From NCBI RefSeq assembly GCF_017948265.1, contig NZ_CP072852.1, positions 1 to 64,000 on the forward strand: a DNA stretch of 64,000 nt, written 5' to 3'. The position numbers were made by a program, and so were the translations under genes. Positions within the stretch are counted from its first letter, which is position 1, and each line of letters begins with the position of its first letter. Source of the DNA: Rhodoferax sp. PAMC 29310. GTDB lineage: Bacteria; Pseudomonadota; Gammaproteobacteria; Burkholderiales; Burkholderiaceae_C. Shown here piece by piece: positions 57,647 to 64,000 of the stretch. The notes beneath the pieces were generated by a model. That model searched no databases, was not told where the DNA came from, and saw nothing but the letters and a program-made list of their open reading frames with translations.

Positions 57647-57799
57647 ATGAAAGCGTTGTCCGACCTGTTTTCCACGGACTATGGCCTGATGACGGTGGCA
57701 GGTCTCACGTTCATGATTGGTATGGGCGTTTGGTTCGTCCGTTATTTCATGCGCAAGATTGACGAAGATGCGAAAGCGGCTGGCTTGCCAGACCGGTGA
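57647..57799 (+). CDS. DUF3149-like small membrane protein
   Basis: A 50-residue frame preceded by an AAGGGGG ribosome site. It begins MKALSDLFSTDYGLMTVAG, has one membrane helix (GLMTVAGLTFMIGMGVWFVRY) and a charged tail KIDEDAKAAG. The FSTDYGL start and single helix match the DUF3149 family of proteobacterial microproteins. Function unknown. Confidence 0.75.
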   Translation: MKALSDLFSTDYGLMTVAGLTFMIGMGVWFVRYFMRKIDEDAKAAGLPDR

Positions 57800-57912
57800 A
57801 AAAGAGGTGCCTGCGACAATTTGCGCCTCTAAAGCCTTTAAAAGGGCGGCGGTTTTGATGCCGCGGCTAGACTAAAAGATTGTGTCAATTTCAACTTTTC
57901 TAGGGGAATGAT

Positions 57913-58821
57913 TTGTTAAATAGCGATCTTGCGACCGAATTCAACAGCCTGCTGCCAGGCCAAACCACTTCAGAGGGCCCTTCCCGGAGAACGGCCCTTA
58001 AAACCGCACTGGGCGTTGGGTATGCGGCTGCCGCGATGCCTATCGTCGCGCAAACCGCCATCAACACTCCAAGTGATGGCCTGAACGTCGGCGAAGTTAA
58101 TTTCGAAGTCAATGGCTTCAAAGTACCGATGTATTTCGCGGCCCCGGCGGGCAAGAAAAATCTGCCCGTGGTGCTGGTGATCCAGGAGATTTTTGGCGTG
58201 CACGCCCACATTGCAGATGTCTGCCGGCGTTTTGCCAAGGCTGGCTATTTGGCGATTGCGCCAGAGTTGTACGCCCGTCAAGGTGACCCTAGCCAATATG
58301 GCGAGATTAGCAAATTGATGTCCGAAGTCGTGGCCAAAGTGCCAGATGCGCAGGTCATGGCTGATCTGGACGGCGCGGTTCAATGGGCGGGTGCCCATGG
58401 TGGCAACTTGGCCAAGGTGGCAATTACCGGGTTTTGCTGGGGCGGGCGGATCACCTGGCTGTACGCGGCTCACGGCCCCGTGAAGGCAGGTGTGGCGTGG
58501 TATGGGCGTTTAGTCGGCGCTGCATCCCCTTTGACGCCCAAGCACCCTGTAGAGCTGGCGGGCCAATTGAAGGCGCCCGTGCTGGGGCTCTATGGTGGTG
58601 AGGACGGAGGCATTCCGCTGACGACCGTGAACCAAATGAAAGAAGCACTGGTTGAAGCGGGCGTAAAGGGTAACAAAGCTGCCAAAGGCAGCGAGTTTGT
58701 GGTTTACCGTGATGCACCGCACGCCTTTAATGCCGATTACCGGGCCAGTTACCGCAAGGACGCCGCCGAAGATGGGTTCAAGCGAGCCTTGGCGTGGTTC
58801 AAGTCGAACGGCGTGATGTGA
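57913..58821 (+). CDS. Dienelactone hydrolase family protein, Tat-exported
   Basis: A 302-residue alpha/beta hydrolase. The N-terminus carries a Tat-like twin Arg ([24 protein letters not shown]), so it is probably periplasmic. The DLH nucleophile is Cys175 in GFCWGG, with EIFG upstream, Asp in YGGEDGGIP and the His in [11 protein letters not shown]. It would open dienelactones or act on other esters. The start is TTG at 57913 after TAGGGGA; no ATG fits the frame. A terminator hairpin follows. Confidence 0.9.
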   Translation: MLNSDLATEFNSLLPGQTTSEGPSRRTALKTALGVGYAAAAMPIVAQTAINTPSDGLNVGEVNFEVNGFKVPMYFAAPAGKKNLPVVLVIQEIFGVHAHIADVCRRFAKAGYLAIAPELYARQGDPSQYGEISKLMSEVVAKVPDAQVMADLDGAVQWAGAHGGNLAKVAITGFCWGGRITWLYAAHGPVKAGVAWYGRLVGAASPLTPKHPVELAGQLKAPVLGLYGGEDGGIPLTTVNQMKEALVEAGVKGNKAAKGSEFVVYRDAPHAFNADYRASYRKDAAEDGFKRALAWFKSNGVM

Positions 58822-58835
58822 TCCTGTATTGATCA

Positions 58836-58873
58836 AAATAACAAGGCCGCCGTCGGGCGGCCTTGTTATTTGT
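58836..58873 (+). terminator. Rho-independent terminator
   Basis: A 16-bp stem (58836-58851 and 58856-58871), loop GTCG, ending in ATTTG. It lies 15 bases after the DLH stop. Confidence 0.85.
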
Positions 58874-58974
58874 GAGTCGGCCCATCAATTGCCAGATTCC
58901 TGCCTCACAATCATGGGCTTGAAAATTGAGGCGTCAACCGTGCTTTCTCTCCCATCCACTCATCGGTATCTGCT

Positions 58975-59769
58975 ATGGTTTTAGTCGCAATTTTGACCGG
59001 CACCCTGCTGGCCGGTATTGGCAGCGTTTGGCTGGCTGCCTTGTTGGGGTTTGGGGTGCTGGCCAAGTACACGCAGCACATGCTGAGCATGGCGGCCGGT
59101 GCCTTGCTGGCCACCGCTTTCATGCACCTTCTGCCCGAGGCCTTCGAAAGCCAGTCCGGTGCAGACGACTTGTTTCTGACCTTGCTCATCGGCTTGGTTT
59201 TCTTTTTTCTGCTCGATAAGGCCGAGTTGTGGCACCACGGCCATGAGCACCACCACGGGGATGTGGTGGATGCCCACGCTTCACATGATCATGCACATGG
59301 CCACGGGCATTCTCATGTTCCCAAGGCCGGCAGCTGGGCGGTGTTGACGGGCGACAGCGTGCATTGTTTTGGTGACGGAGTCCTTATTGCGTCCGCCTTT
59401 ATGGCGGACATGCGCCTGGGTGTCATCGCGTCATTGGCGGTGTTGGCCCACGAAGTTCCTCACCACATGGGGGATTTGATGGTGCTGAGAACGGGCACCA
59501 ACAACAAGAAAATGGCCTTGGTCAAAGTCTCACTCGCCGGCGCCGTGACCGCGCTGGGTGGTTTGCTTGGCTATTGGCTGGTGGACCAGTTGCATGACTA
59601 TCTGCCCTACTTTTTGGTCATTGCCAGCAGCAGCTTTGTCTATGTGGCCCTGGCCGACTTGATTCCCCAGCTGCAAAAGCGATTAAGCGCCCGAGAAACC
59701 GCCGCCCAAATTGTCTGGCTGATGACGGGGATTGGCCTGGTGACTGTGGTCAGCCGGCTGGCGCACTAA
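58975..59769 (+). CDS. ZIP-family metal transporter
   Basis: A 264-residue inner-membrane protein with about eight helices. The TM2 motif HMLSMAAGALLATAFMHLLPEAFE and the later HCFGDGVLIASAF and LAHEVPHHMGDLMVL metal-site helices (conserved His/Asp/Glu in TM4 and TM5) are diagnostic. The cytoplasmic loop at residues 87-114 is extremely His-rich (HHGHEHHHG...HDHAHGHGHSH) and probably binds Zn. It imports Zn2+ or other divalent metals. Confidence 0.93.
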   Translation: MVLVAILTGTLLAGIGSVWLAALLGFGVLAKYTQHMLSMAAGALLATAFMHLLPEAFESQSGADDLFLTLLIGLVFFFLLDKAELWHHGHEHHHGDVVDAHASHDHAHGHGHSHVPKAGSWAVLTGDSVHCFGDGVLIASAFMADMRLGVIASLAVLAHEVPHHMGDLMVLRTGTNNKKMALVKVSLAGAVTALGGLLGYWLVDQLHDYLPYFLVIASSSFVYVALADLIPQLQKRLSARETAAQIVWLMTGIGLVTVVSRLAH

Positions 59770-59787
59770 GCCCCGGTCCTGGCGGGC

Positions 59788-60660
59788 CTAGCCCTTGGCG
59801 ACAGGGCGGCTCGGGTCGCTGCACCATTCGCTCCAGCTGCCTGCATACAGCGCGGTTTTACCCAAGCCGGCTACCTCCATGGCGATGATGTTGGGCACGG
59901 CGCTGACCCCACTGCCGCAGTGATGCACCACTGTTGCAGGGTCGCGACCGTCCAGCAGGGTCTCAAACTCGGCACGCAAGTCAGATGCGGATTTGAATGT
60001 GCCGTCTGCATTGAAGTTGAGCGAGAAAGGCCGATTTAGCGCACCCGGAATGTGACCGGCCACGGGGTCCAGCGGCTCGACCTCGCCTCGGTACCGCGGC
60101 GCGCCCCGAGCGTCGATCAAGGTCTGAGTCGATTTTTGTAGATTGACTGCTATCGTATTGGTAGTTGCTAGCGCAGTATTTTCGGGGGCCAGAGGCATAT
60201 TTTCGTTGAATTTGATTGCCGTCAAGTCCAGCTCGGTCGCGCTGTCGGTAGGGCCGCCTAGCGCTTGCCAGGCTTGCAGGCCGCCGTCCAGTACGGCCAC
60301 TTTGTCATGGCCCATCCATTTCAGCATCCACCACAAGCGGCCGCAGTAATTGACACCTTGGCGGTCATACACAACCACTTGCAGGGCGGGGGTTAGTCCA
60401 ATGTGATCGAGCCACGCCGCAAATGTGGCCCGTGAGGGCAGGGGGTGACGACCACCGGATGCAGCGTCGGAGGCAGATTTGGCGGCGCTGAGGTGGCGAT
60501 CCAGGTCCGCCCGCACAGCACCGGGAATGTGGGCCTGCAGGTACTGCAGGTCCCCCGCACCGGCTTGCATTAGCTCAAAGCTGCAGTCAAACACCATTGG
60601 CGGCTGGGCGCTGCCGAACAAGGTTTGAAGTTGATGTGCGGAGATCAGGGTGGTGTACAT
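59788..60660 (-). CDS. sseA: Tandem-rhodanese sulfurtransferase (thiosulfate/3-mercaptopyruvate type)
   Basis: A 290-residue cytoplasmic enzyme with two rhodanese domains. The first is the inactive one (VFDCSFELM...HIPGAVRADLDRHLS...VVVYDRQGVNYCGRLWWMLKWMG). The second holds the catalytic loop HHCGSGVSAVPNIIAM, the CGSGVTA-like type of mercaptopyruvate sulfurtransferases. It moves sulfane sulfur to acceptors. The linker between the domains is made largely from repeat copy I. Confidence 0.92.
   Translation of the reverse strand: MYTTLISAHQLQTLFGSAQPPMVFDCSFELMQAGAGDLQYLQAHIPGAVRADLDRHLSAAKSASDAASGGRHPLPSRATFAAWLDHIGLTPALQVVVYDRQGVNYCGRLWWMLKWMGHDKVAVLDGGLQAWQALGGPTDSATELDLTAIKFNENMPLAPENTALATTNTIAVNLQKSTQTLIDARGAPRYRGEVEPLDPVAGHIPGALNRPFSLNFNADGTFKSASDLRAEFETLLDGRDPATVVHHCGSGVSAVPNIIAMEVAGLGKTALYAGSWSEWCSDPSRPVAKG
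60149..60206 (+). repeat. Dispersed ~58-bp element, copy I (in sulfurtransferase linker)
   Basis: On the plus strand it reads GCTATCGTATTGGTAGTTGC, then TAGCGCAG, then GGGGGCCAGAGGCATATTTTC. In the minus-strand gene it is translated E-N-M-P-L-A-P-E-N-T-A-L-A-T-T-N-T-I-A, the same phase as F and G. Confidence 0.7.
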
Positions 60661-60688
60661 CGCCAGCTTTCAGTTGAAGGGAAATAGA

Positions 60689-61576
60689 TCAGGGGTCTTG
60701 GGCCGGGGCCGTCAAAGCCATGCGAGAGCGCAGCACGGTCGCAACCAGCCCGCTGCTCACGATCAGCGCAATGCCCGCCCAGCCCACCAGCGCAATCTGG
60801 TCGCCAAACAAGATCAAACCATAGATGGCGGCAAACACAATGCCGGAGTACTGCAGGTTGGCCACCAGCATGGTGGGACCACGACTGTAGGCGCGCGTCA
60901 TGCACCATTGGCCCAGAGAGGCGAGCACGCCAATGGGCACCAACCAGGCAGCGGCCTGCCAAGTGACTTGCGCCCAGGGCGTAAATCCGTCAATCAAGGT
61001 GGACGCCAGACCGACCGCGGCGGTGCAAAGCGCAAAGTAAAACACGGTGCGTGCCTCGGGCTCGCCCAGCTTCCCCAAGGCGGTGACCTGCAGATAAGCC
61101 AAGGCCGCGCCCATGCCAGACAGCAGGCCGACCAAGCCGGCAAACAATTGGTTTTGGTCCAGCGTGGGGCGCAAGATCATGATCACCCCCGCAAAGCTGG
61201 CCAGCACGCTGGCAAGCAAGGGCCCCTGGCGCTCCGGGTGGCCGTACAAGACAGCGCCACCAACGATGAAGGCGGCCACCCAGACGCCACTCATGTAATT
61301 GAGGGTCATGGCGGTGGCCAGTGGCAGGTGGGCAATGGCGTAAAACCAGGCACTCAAAGACAGAACGCCAATCAGTGCGCGCCAGGCATGCATCATGGGG
61401 ACGGTGGTGGCCAGCGTGGTGCCACGGGCTCTCAGTACAAAGCCCATGAAGATCACACTGACGATGCCACGGTAAAAGACGAGCTCAAAGGTGCTAAAGC
61501 TACCTGAAGCCACCTTGATGCCTACTGCCATGGTGGCAAAAAAGAAGGCGGCCAACACCATCCAGAGTGCTTGCAT
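60689..61576 (-). CDS. EamA/DMT-family transporter
   Basis: A 295-residue membrane protein with ten hydrophobic helices in two EamA halves (MVLAAFFFATMAVGIKVASG at the start; YSGIVFAAIYGLILFGDQIALVGWAGIALIVSSG near the end). Probable small-metabolite exporter of unknown substrate. It is followed by sseA and preceded by the Rieske oxygenase on the same strand with a 6-base gap, so a three-gene operon is likely. Confidence 0.88.
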   Translation of the reverse strand: MQALWMVLAAFFFATMAVGIKVASGSFSTFELVFYRGIVSVIFMGFVLRARGTTLATTVPMMHAWRALIGVLSLSAWFYAIAHLPLATAMTLNYMSGVWVAAFIVGGAVLYGHPERQGPLLASVLASFAGVIMILRPTLDQNQLFAGLVGLLSGMGAALAYLQVTALGKLGEPEARTVFYFALCTAAVGLASTLIDGFTPWAQVTWQAAAWLVPIGVLASLGQWCMTRAYSRGPTMLVANLQYSGIVFAAIYGLILFGDQIALVGWAGIALIVSSGLVATVLRSRMALTAPAQDP

Positions 61577-61582
61577 GCTGTG

Positions 61583-62737
61583 TTAACTCCGCATCTGTCG
61601 GCGGTACCAGTCGTGAAAGTGCTGCATGCCGTCTTCCATGGGGCTTTGGTAGGGTCCGACTTCGTTGTCACCCCGCGCCAGCAGGGCTTTCCGGCCAGCA
61701 TCCATGCGTTCACCGATCTCGTCGTCTTCGATGCAGGTTTCCATGTAAGCCGCTTGCTGGGCCTCCACAAATTCACGCTCAAAAGCGGCGATGTCTTCCG
61801 GGTAGTAGAACTCGACCATGTTCATGGTCTTGTTCGGCCCCATGGGGTGCAGGGTGGACACGGTCAGCACATGCGGGTACCACTCCACCATGATGTGGGG
61901 GTAGTAGGTGAGCCAGATCGCACCTTGCTTGGGGGGCTCGCCGCCCCGGTAGTCACTCAAGGCGTTTTGCCAGCGCTGATAGACCGGACTGCCTGCCGGG
62001 CCGCTCTGATCTGCCGCACCGACGGTTTGCACCGAATAGTGGTCTTTGAATTCCCAGCGCAGGTCGTCGCAGGAAACGAAACCACCCAGACCCGGGTGAA
62101 AGGGCCCGACGTGATAGTCCTCCAGATAAACCTCAATAAAGGTTTTCCAGTTGTAGTTGCACTCGTGCATCTCGACCTTGTCCAGCACGAAGCCAGTGAA
62201 GTCGAGGTCGGCGCGTGGGCCCATATCCGCCAGATCGGCGTCAATGTCGCGGCCGTTGTTTTCAAACAGCAGCCCGTTCCATTCACGCAACGGATAGTTG
62301 TTCAGGTTCAGACACGGATCGTTGGCAAAGTGCGGCGCGCCAATCAGCGTGCCTACCGGATTGGGTCCACTGCCGCTGTAGGTCCAGCGGTGCAGCGGGC
62401 ACACGATGTTGCCACCGGCCGTGCCGGCGCCGGTGTGGTTCACTGAGCCACGTCCGCGCAACATCAGCGCCTGACGGTGGCGGCAGACGTTAGAGATGAG
62501 CTCAATCCCCCCAGGGGTGCGCACCAGCGCTCGCCCTTCACCTTCTTGCGGCAGGGCGGCGTAATCGCCCACATTTGGCACACTGAGGGCATGCCCCACA
62601 TAGCGTGGCCCGAGCTCAAAGAGGGTGGCCATCTCGCGCTTGTAAAGCGCCTCGTCAAAATAACTTGAAACGGGAAGCTGGGTCGTGGCGTTGACTAACT
62701 TCGCCGGATGCCGCATGGATATTACGTTTGCGAGCAT
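61583..62737 (-). CDS. Rieske ring-hydroxylating oxygenase alpha-subunit-like protein
   Basis: A 384-residue non-heme iron oxygenase. The Rieske 2Fe-2S site is CRH (in NVCRHRQALMLRG) and CPLHRW, about 26 residues apart. The catalytic mononuclear-iron domain has NYNWKTFIEVYLEDYHVGPFHPGL, where NxxxxxDxHxxxxH places the bridging Asp and two His. No beta subunit, ferredoxin or reductase gene is adjacent. Substrate unknown; homologues adjoin xseB-ispA in other Burkholderiales. The Met at 62737 is preferred over the longer frame because AGAG lies upstream. Confidence 0.9.
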   Translation of the reverse strand: MLANVISMRHPAKLVNATTQLPVSSYFDEALYKREMATLFELGPRYVGHALSVPNVGDYAALPQEGEGRALVRTPGGIELISNVCRHRQALMLRGRGSVNHTGAGTAGGNIVCPLHRWTYSGSGPNPVGTLIGAPHFANDPCLNLNNYPLREWNGLLFENNGRDIDADLADMGPRADLDFTGFVLDKVEMHECNYNWKTFIEVYLEDYHVGPFHPGLGGFVSCDDLRWEFKDHYSVQTVGAADQSGPAGSPVYQRWQNALSDYRGGEPPKQGAIWLTYYPHIMVEWYPHVLTVSTLHPMGPNKTMNMVEFYYPEDIAAFEREFVEAQQAAYMETCIEDDEIGERMDAGRKALLARGDNEVGPYQSPMEDGMQHFHDWYRRQMRS

Positions 62738-63083
62738 GTCGTCACTCTCTGCAGAGTGGTTTTTGCACAGATGTTGCACAACTCGGTCCTTCTAGGATGC
62801 AAAAAACCCCTCAGTGAGGGGCTTGAAGGGCAGCTACCTCGAGAGCTGCCGGGATATCTATTCTAACTGCTGGGTGTTTTTGCCGGTTCCGACCCCTTAG
62901 TCTCCATCAAGCATGGGCTTTGGAGGGGAGCCCCGTGGAACGCGTTTTTGTGTTTTGAGCTGTGTCCGCGACCCCGCTGTCGCGCTATGCGGCCGGTTGA
63001 CGCCTGGTTTATGGGGTTAATTTGGAGAGGATGACCCCCCAGCGCCTAAAATCCGGGTTTCGACTGAAGGATGTGATTGCCCC
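62738..63083. other. Divergent gap with orphan minus-strand terminator and hairpins
   Basis: The gap between the Rieske gene and xseB has no ORF that I can support. On the minus strand it contains a terminator (62801-62821), a perfect 7-bp hairpin GGCAGCT/AGCTGCC (62829-62850) and GGGGCT/AGCCCC and CCCCTC/GAGGGG long-range pairs, consistent with a structured leader or non-coding RNA (see finding). Confidence 0.5.
62801..62821 (-). terminator. Leftward terminator 64 bases before the Rieske gene
   Basis: On the minus strand, stem CCCCTC (62821-62816 side) and GAGGGG (62812-62807 side) with loop ACT is followed by six U. No coding gene on the minus strand lies upstream, so it ends a non-coding transcript or acts as an attenuator in the oxygenase leader. 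Confidence 0.75.
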
Positions 63084-63320
63084 ATGGCCACTGCTGCTAA
63101 ACCCCCGTCCAATGCTCCGGCCAGCTATGAAGCGGCCCTGGAAGAGTTAGAGCAGTTGCTGGCGCGGCTGGAATCGGGCGACATGCCGCTGGCACAGCTT
63201 CTCACGCAATACCAGCGTGGCGCCACGCTGCTGAAGTACTGTCGCGACCAGTTGGAAGCTGTGGAGGGGCAGATCAAGGTATTGGACCAAGGCCCACTCA
63301 AAACATGGACACCTGAGTAA
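63084..63320 (+). CDS. xseB: Exodeoxyribonuclease VII small subunit
   Basis: A 78-residue cytoplasmic subunit that joins XseA to degrade single-stranded DNA. The core [54 protein letters not shown] is the XseB signature. It starts the xseB-ispA cluster; the ispA start follows the stop by 2 bases. Confidence 0.95.
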   Translation: MATAAKPPSNAPASYEAALEELEQLLARLESGDMPLAQLLTQYQRGATLLKYCRDQLEAVEGQIKVLDQGPLKTWTPE

Positions 63321-63322
63321 AG

Positions 63323-64000
63323 ATGGCAACGGTTTTTGACCTGACGGCCTGGAACGCCGCGCAATTGGTGCGTGTCGAGCAGGCCTTGAATCAATGGGTA
63401 ACGGCAGATGCGCCAGTGGGCGTGGACCACGGGGCGCCCGCGGCGTTGGTAGAGGCCATGCGTTATGCCGTGCTGGATGGCGGCAAGCGCTTGCGCCCCT
63501 TGCTCGTCATGGCCGCGTGGGAGGCGGTGTGTGGCGATGCGCCACTGGCCAGTCACGATGCCGAGTCGGCCATGCGTGCCGCGTGCGCGGTGGAACTGAT
63601 TCATGCCTATTCCCTGGTCCATGACGATATGCCTTGCATGGACAACGATGTGCTGCGCCGGGGCAAGCCCACGGTGCATGTGAAGTTTGGCGAAGCCAGC
63701 GCCCTGCTGGCCGGCGACGCCTTGCAGGCCTTGGCGTTTGAGTTGTTGACTCCGGAAAGCGCGACCATGGCCGGCGAACGACAAGCCTTGCTGTGCCGCT
63801 TGTTGGCTCGCGCCGCGGGCAGCGGTGGCATGGCGGGTGGGCAAGCCATTGATTTGGCCAGCGTCGGCGTGAATTTGACGGAAAACCAGTTGCGTGAAAT
63901 GCACCGCCTCAAAACTGGCGCTTTGCTGGAAGCCAGTGTCATGATGGGCGCGGCTTGTGGCCAGGCATCGCCAAAGACCTTGTCAGCGCTGCAAAGCTAT
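63323..64000 (+). CDS. ispA: Polyprenyl (farnesyl/geranyl) diphosphate synthase, partial
   Basis: The frame runs from the ATG at 63323 to the window end (226 residues, no stop). It condenses IPP with allylic diphosphates to farnesyl diphosphate. The chain-length region is LDGGKRLRPLLVMAAWEAVCG, the first Asp-rich motif is LVHDDMPCMDNDVLRRGKPTVH, and the Lys-Thr motif MHRLKTGALLEASVMMGA is seen near the end. The second Asp-rich motif lies beyond the window. Part of the xseB-ispA(-dxs) operon seen in many proteobacteria. Confidence 0.95.
   Translation, partial: MATVFDLTAWNAAQLVRVEQALNQWVTADAPVGVDHGAPAALVEAMRYAVLDGGKRLRPLLVMAAWEAVCGDAPLASHDAESAMRAACAVELIHAYSLVHDDMPCMDNDVLRRGKPTVHVKFGEASALLAGDALQALAFELLTPESATMAGERQALLCRLLARAAGSGGMAGGQAIDLASVGVNLTENQLREMHRLKTGALLEASVMMGAACGQASPKTLSALQSY

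Noticed and set aside
61490..61530. GCTAAAGCTACC in the EamA gene as an element copy
   Set aside because: Only the first few bases agree; the coding sequence is a normal first helix of the family.

Overview
The window looks like chromosomal DNA of a betaproteobacterium, most likely order Burkholderiales, family Comamonadaceae (Rhodoferax/Polaromonas-like). This rests on protein style, high GC, gene order such as waaC-waaA-(tolC-rhodanese-pcm)-RND and dioxygenase-xseB-ispA, and a short intragenic repeat family that I associate with this family from general familiarity. No search was run.

Layout. 1-3180 is a loose, decaying region: the tail of a small EF-hand-like protein, a WXXGXW lipoprotein, and small hypothetical genes, two of them broken by single-base indels in G runs. 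It ends at tRNA-Thr(CGU). 3422-8972 (minus) carries fbp, pepN, a HAD phosphatase and prfB, which has the classical programmed +1 frameshift. 9023-13491 has an alpha/beta hydrolase divergent from an acyl-CoA synthetase and D-Ala-D-Ala dipeptidase pair, then an aldo/keto reductase. 13519-22139 holds a chemoreceptor with a CheR-tether C-terminus, ybaK, plsY, a GATase, an FMN-binding PNPOx-like protein, an Lrp regulator with a perfect inverted repeat upstream, an HD-domain/retropepsin/yajQ cluster and murB. 22216-26816 is a sugar-acid module: TRAP transporter, gluconokinase and a divergent LacI-type regulator, with two GATAGCGCTATC palindromes between them. 26881-35860 is housekeeping: NDUFA9-like epimerase, argG, ppnP, ArsC-like protein, folC, dedD/SPOR, cvpA, purF, a gene remnant and gltX.

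35924-36779 is a tandemly duplicated tRNA cassette (Ala-Glu-Asp, twice), promoted from the gltX 3' end. 36947-40963 has small proteins, an EamA transporter, ogt and an Ada-AlkA fusion (alkylation repair). 41084-44857 makes sugar phosphates and LPS inner core (phosphomannomutase, waaC, waaA). 44825-52250 (minus) is TetR, an RND adaptor, an RND pump, pcm, rhodanese and TolC. 52423-56122 is a large membrane dCache-PAS-PAS-GGDEF-EAL-CZB protein split by a frameshift at a perfect hairpin. 56246-62737 has an exported cyanophycinase, small proteins, a dienelactone hydrolase, a ZIP transporter, a sulfurtransferase, an EamA transporter and an orphan Rieske oxygenase. The window ends in xseB and a partial ispA.

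The most unusual signal is a dispersed ~58-bp imperfect-palindrome element. I found ten copies. Seven lie inside the open frames of unrelated enzymes (pepN, the acyl-CoA synthetase twice, folC, waaC, waaA, the sulfurtransferase), always in one fixed reading frame per orientation. Three lie at gene ends, and one of those appears to supply the signal-peptide region of a small exported protein. Other points of interest are an orphan leftward terminator with structured upstream sequence ahead of the Rieske oxygenase, and three homopolymer frameshifts.
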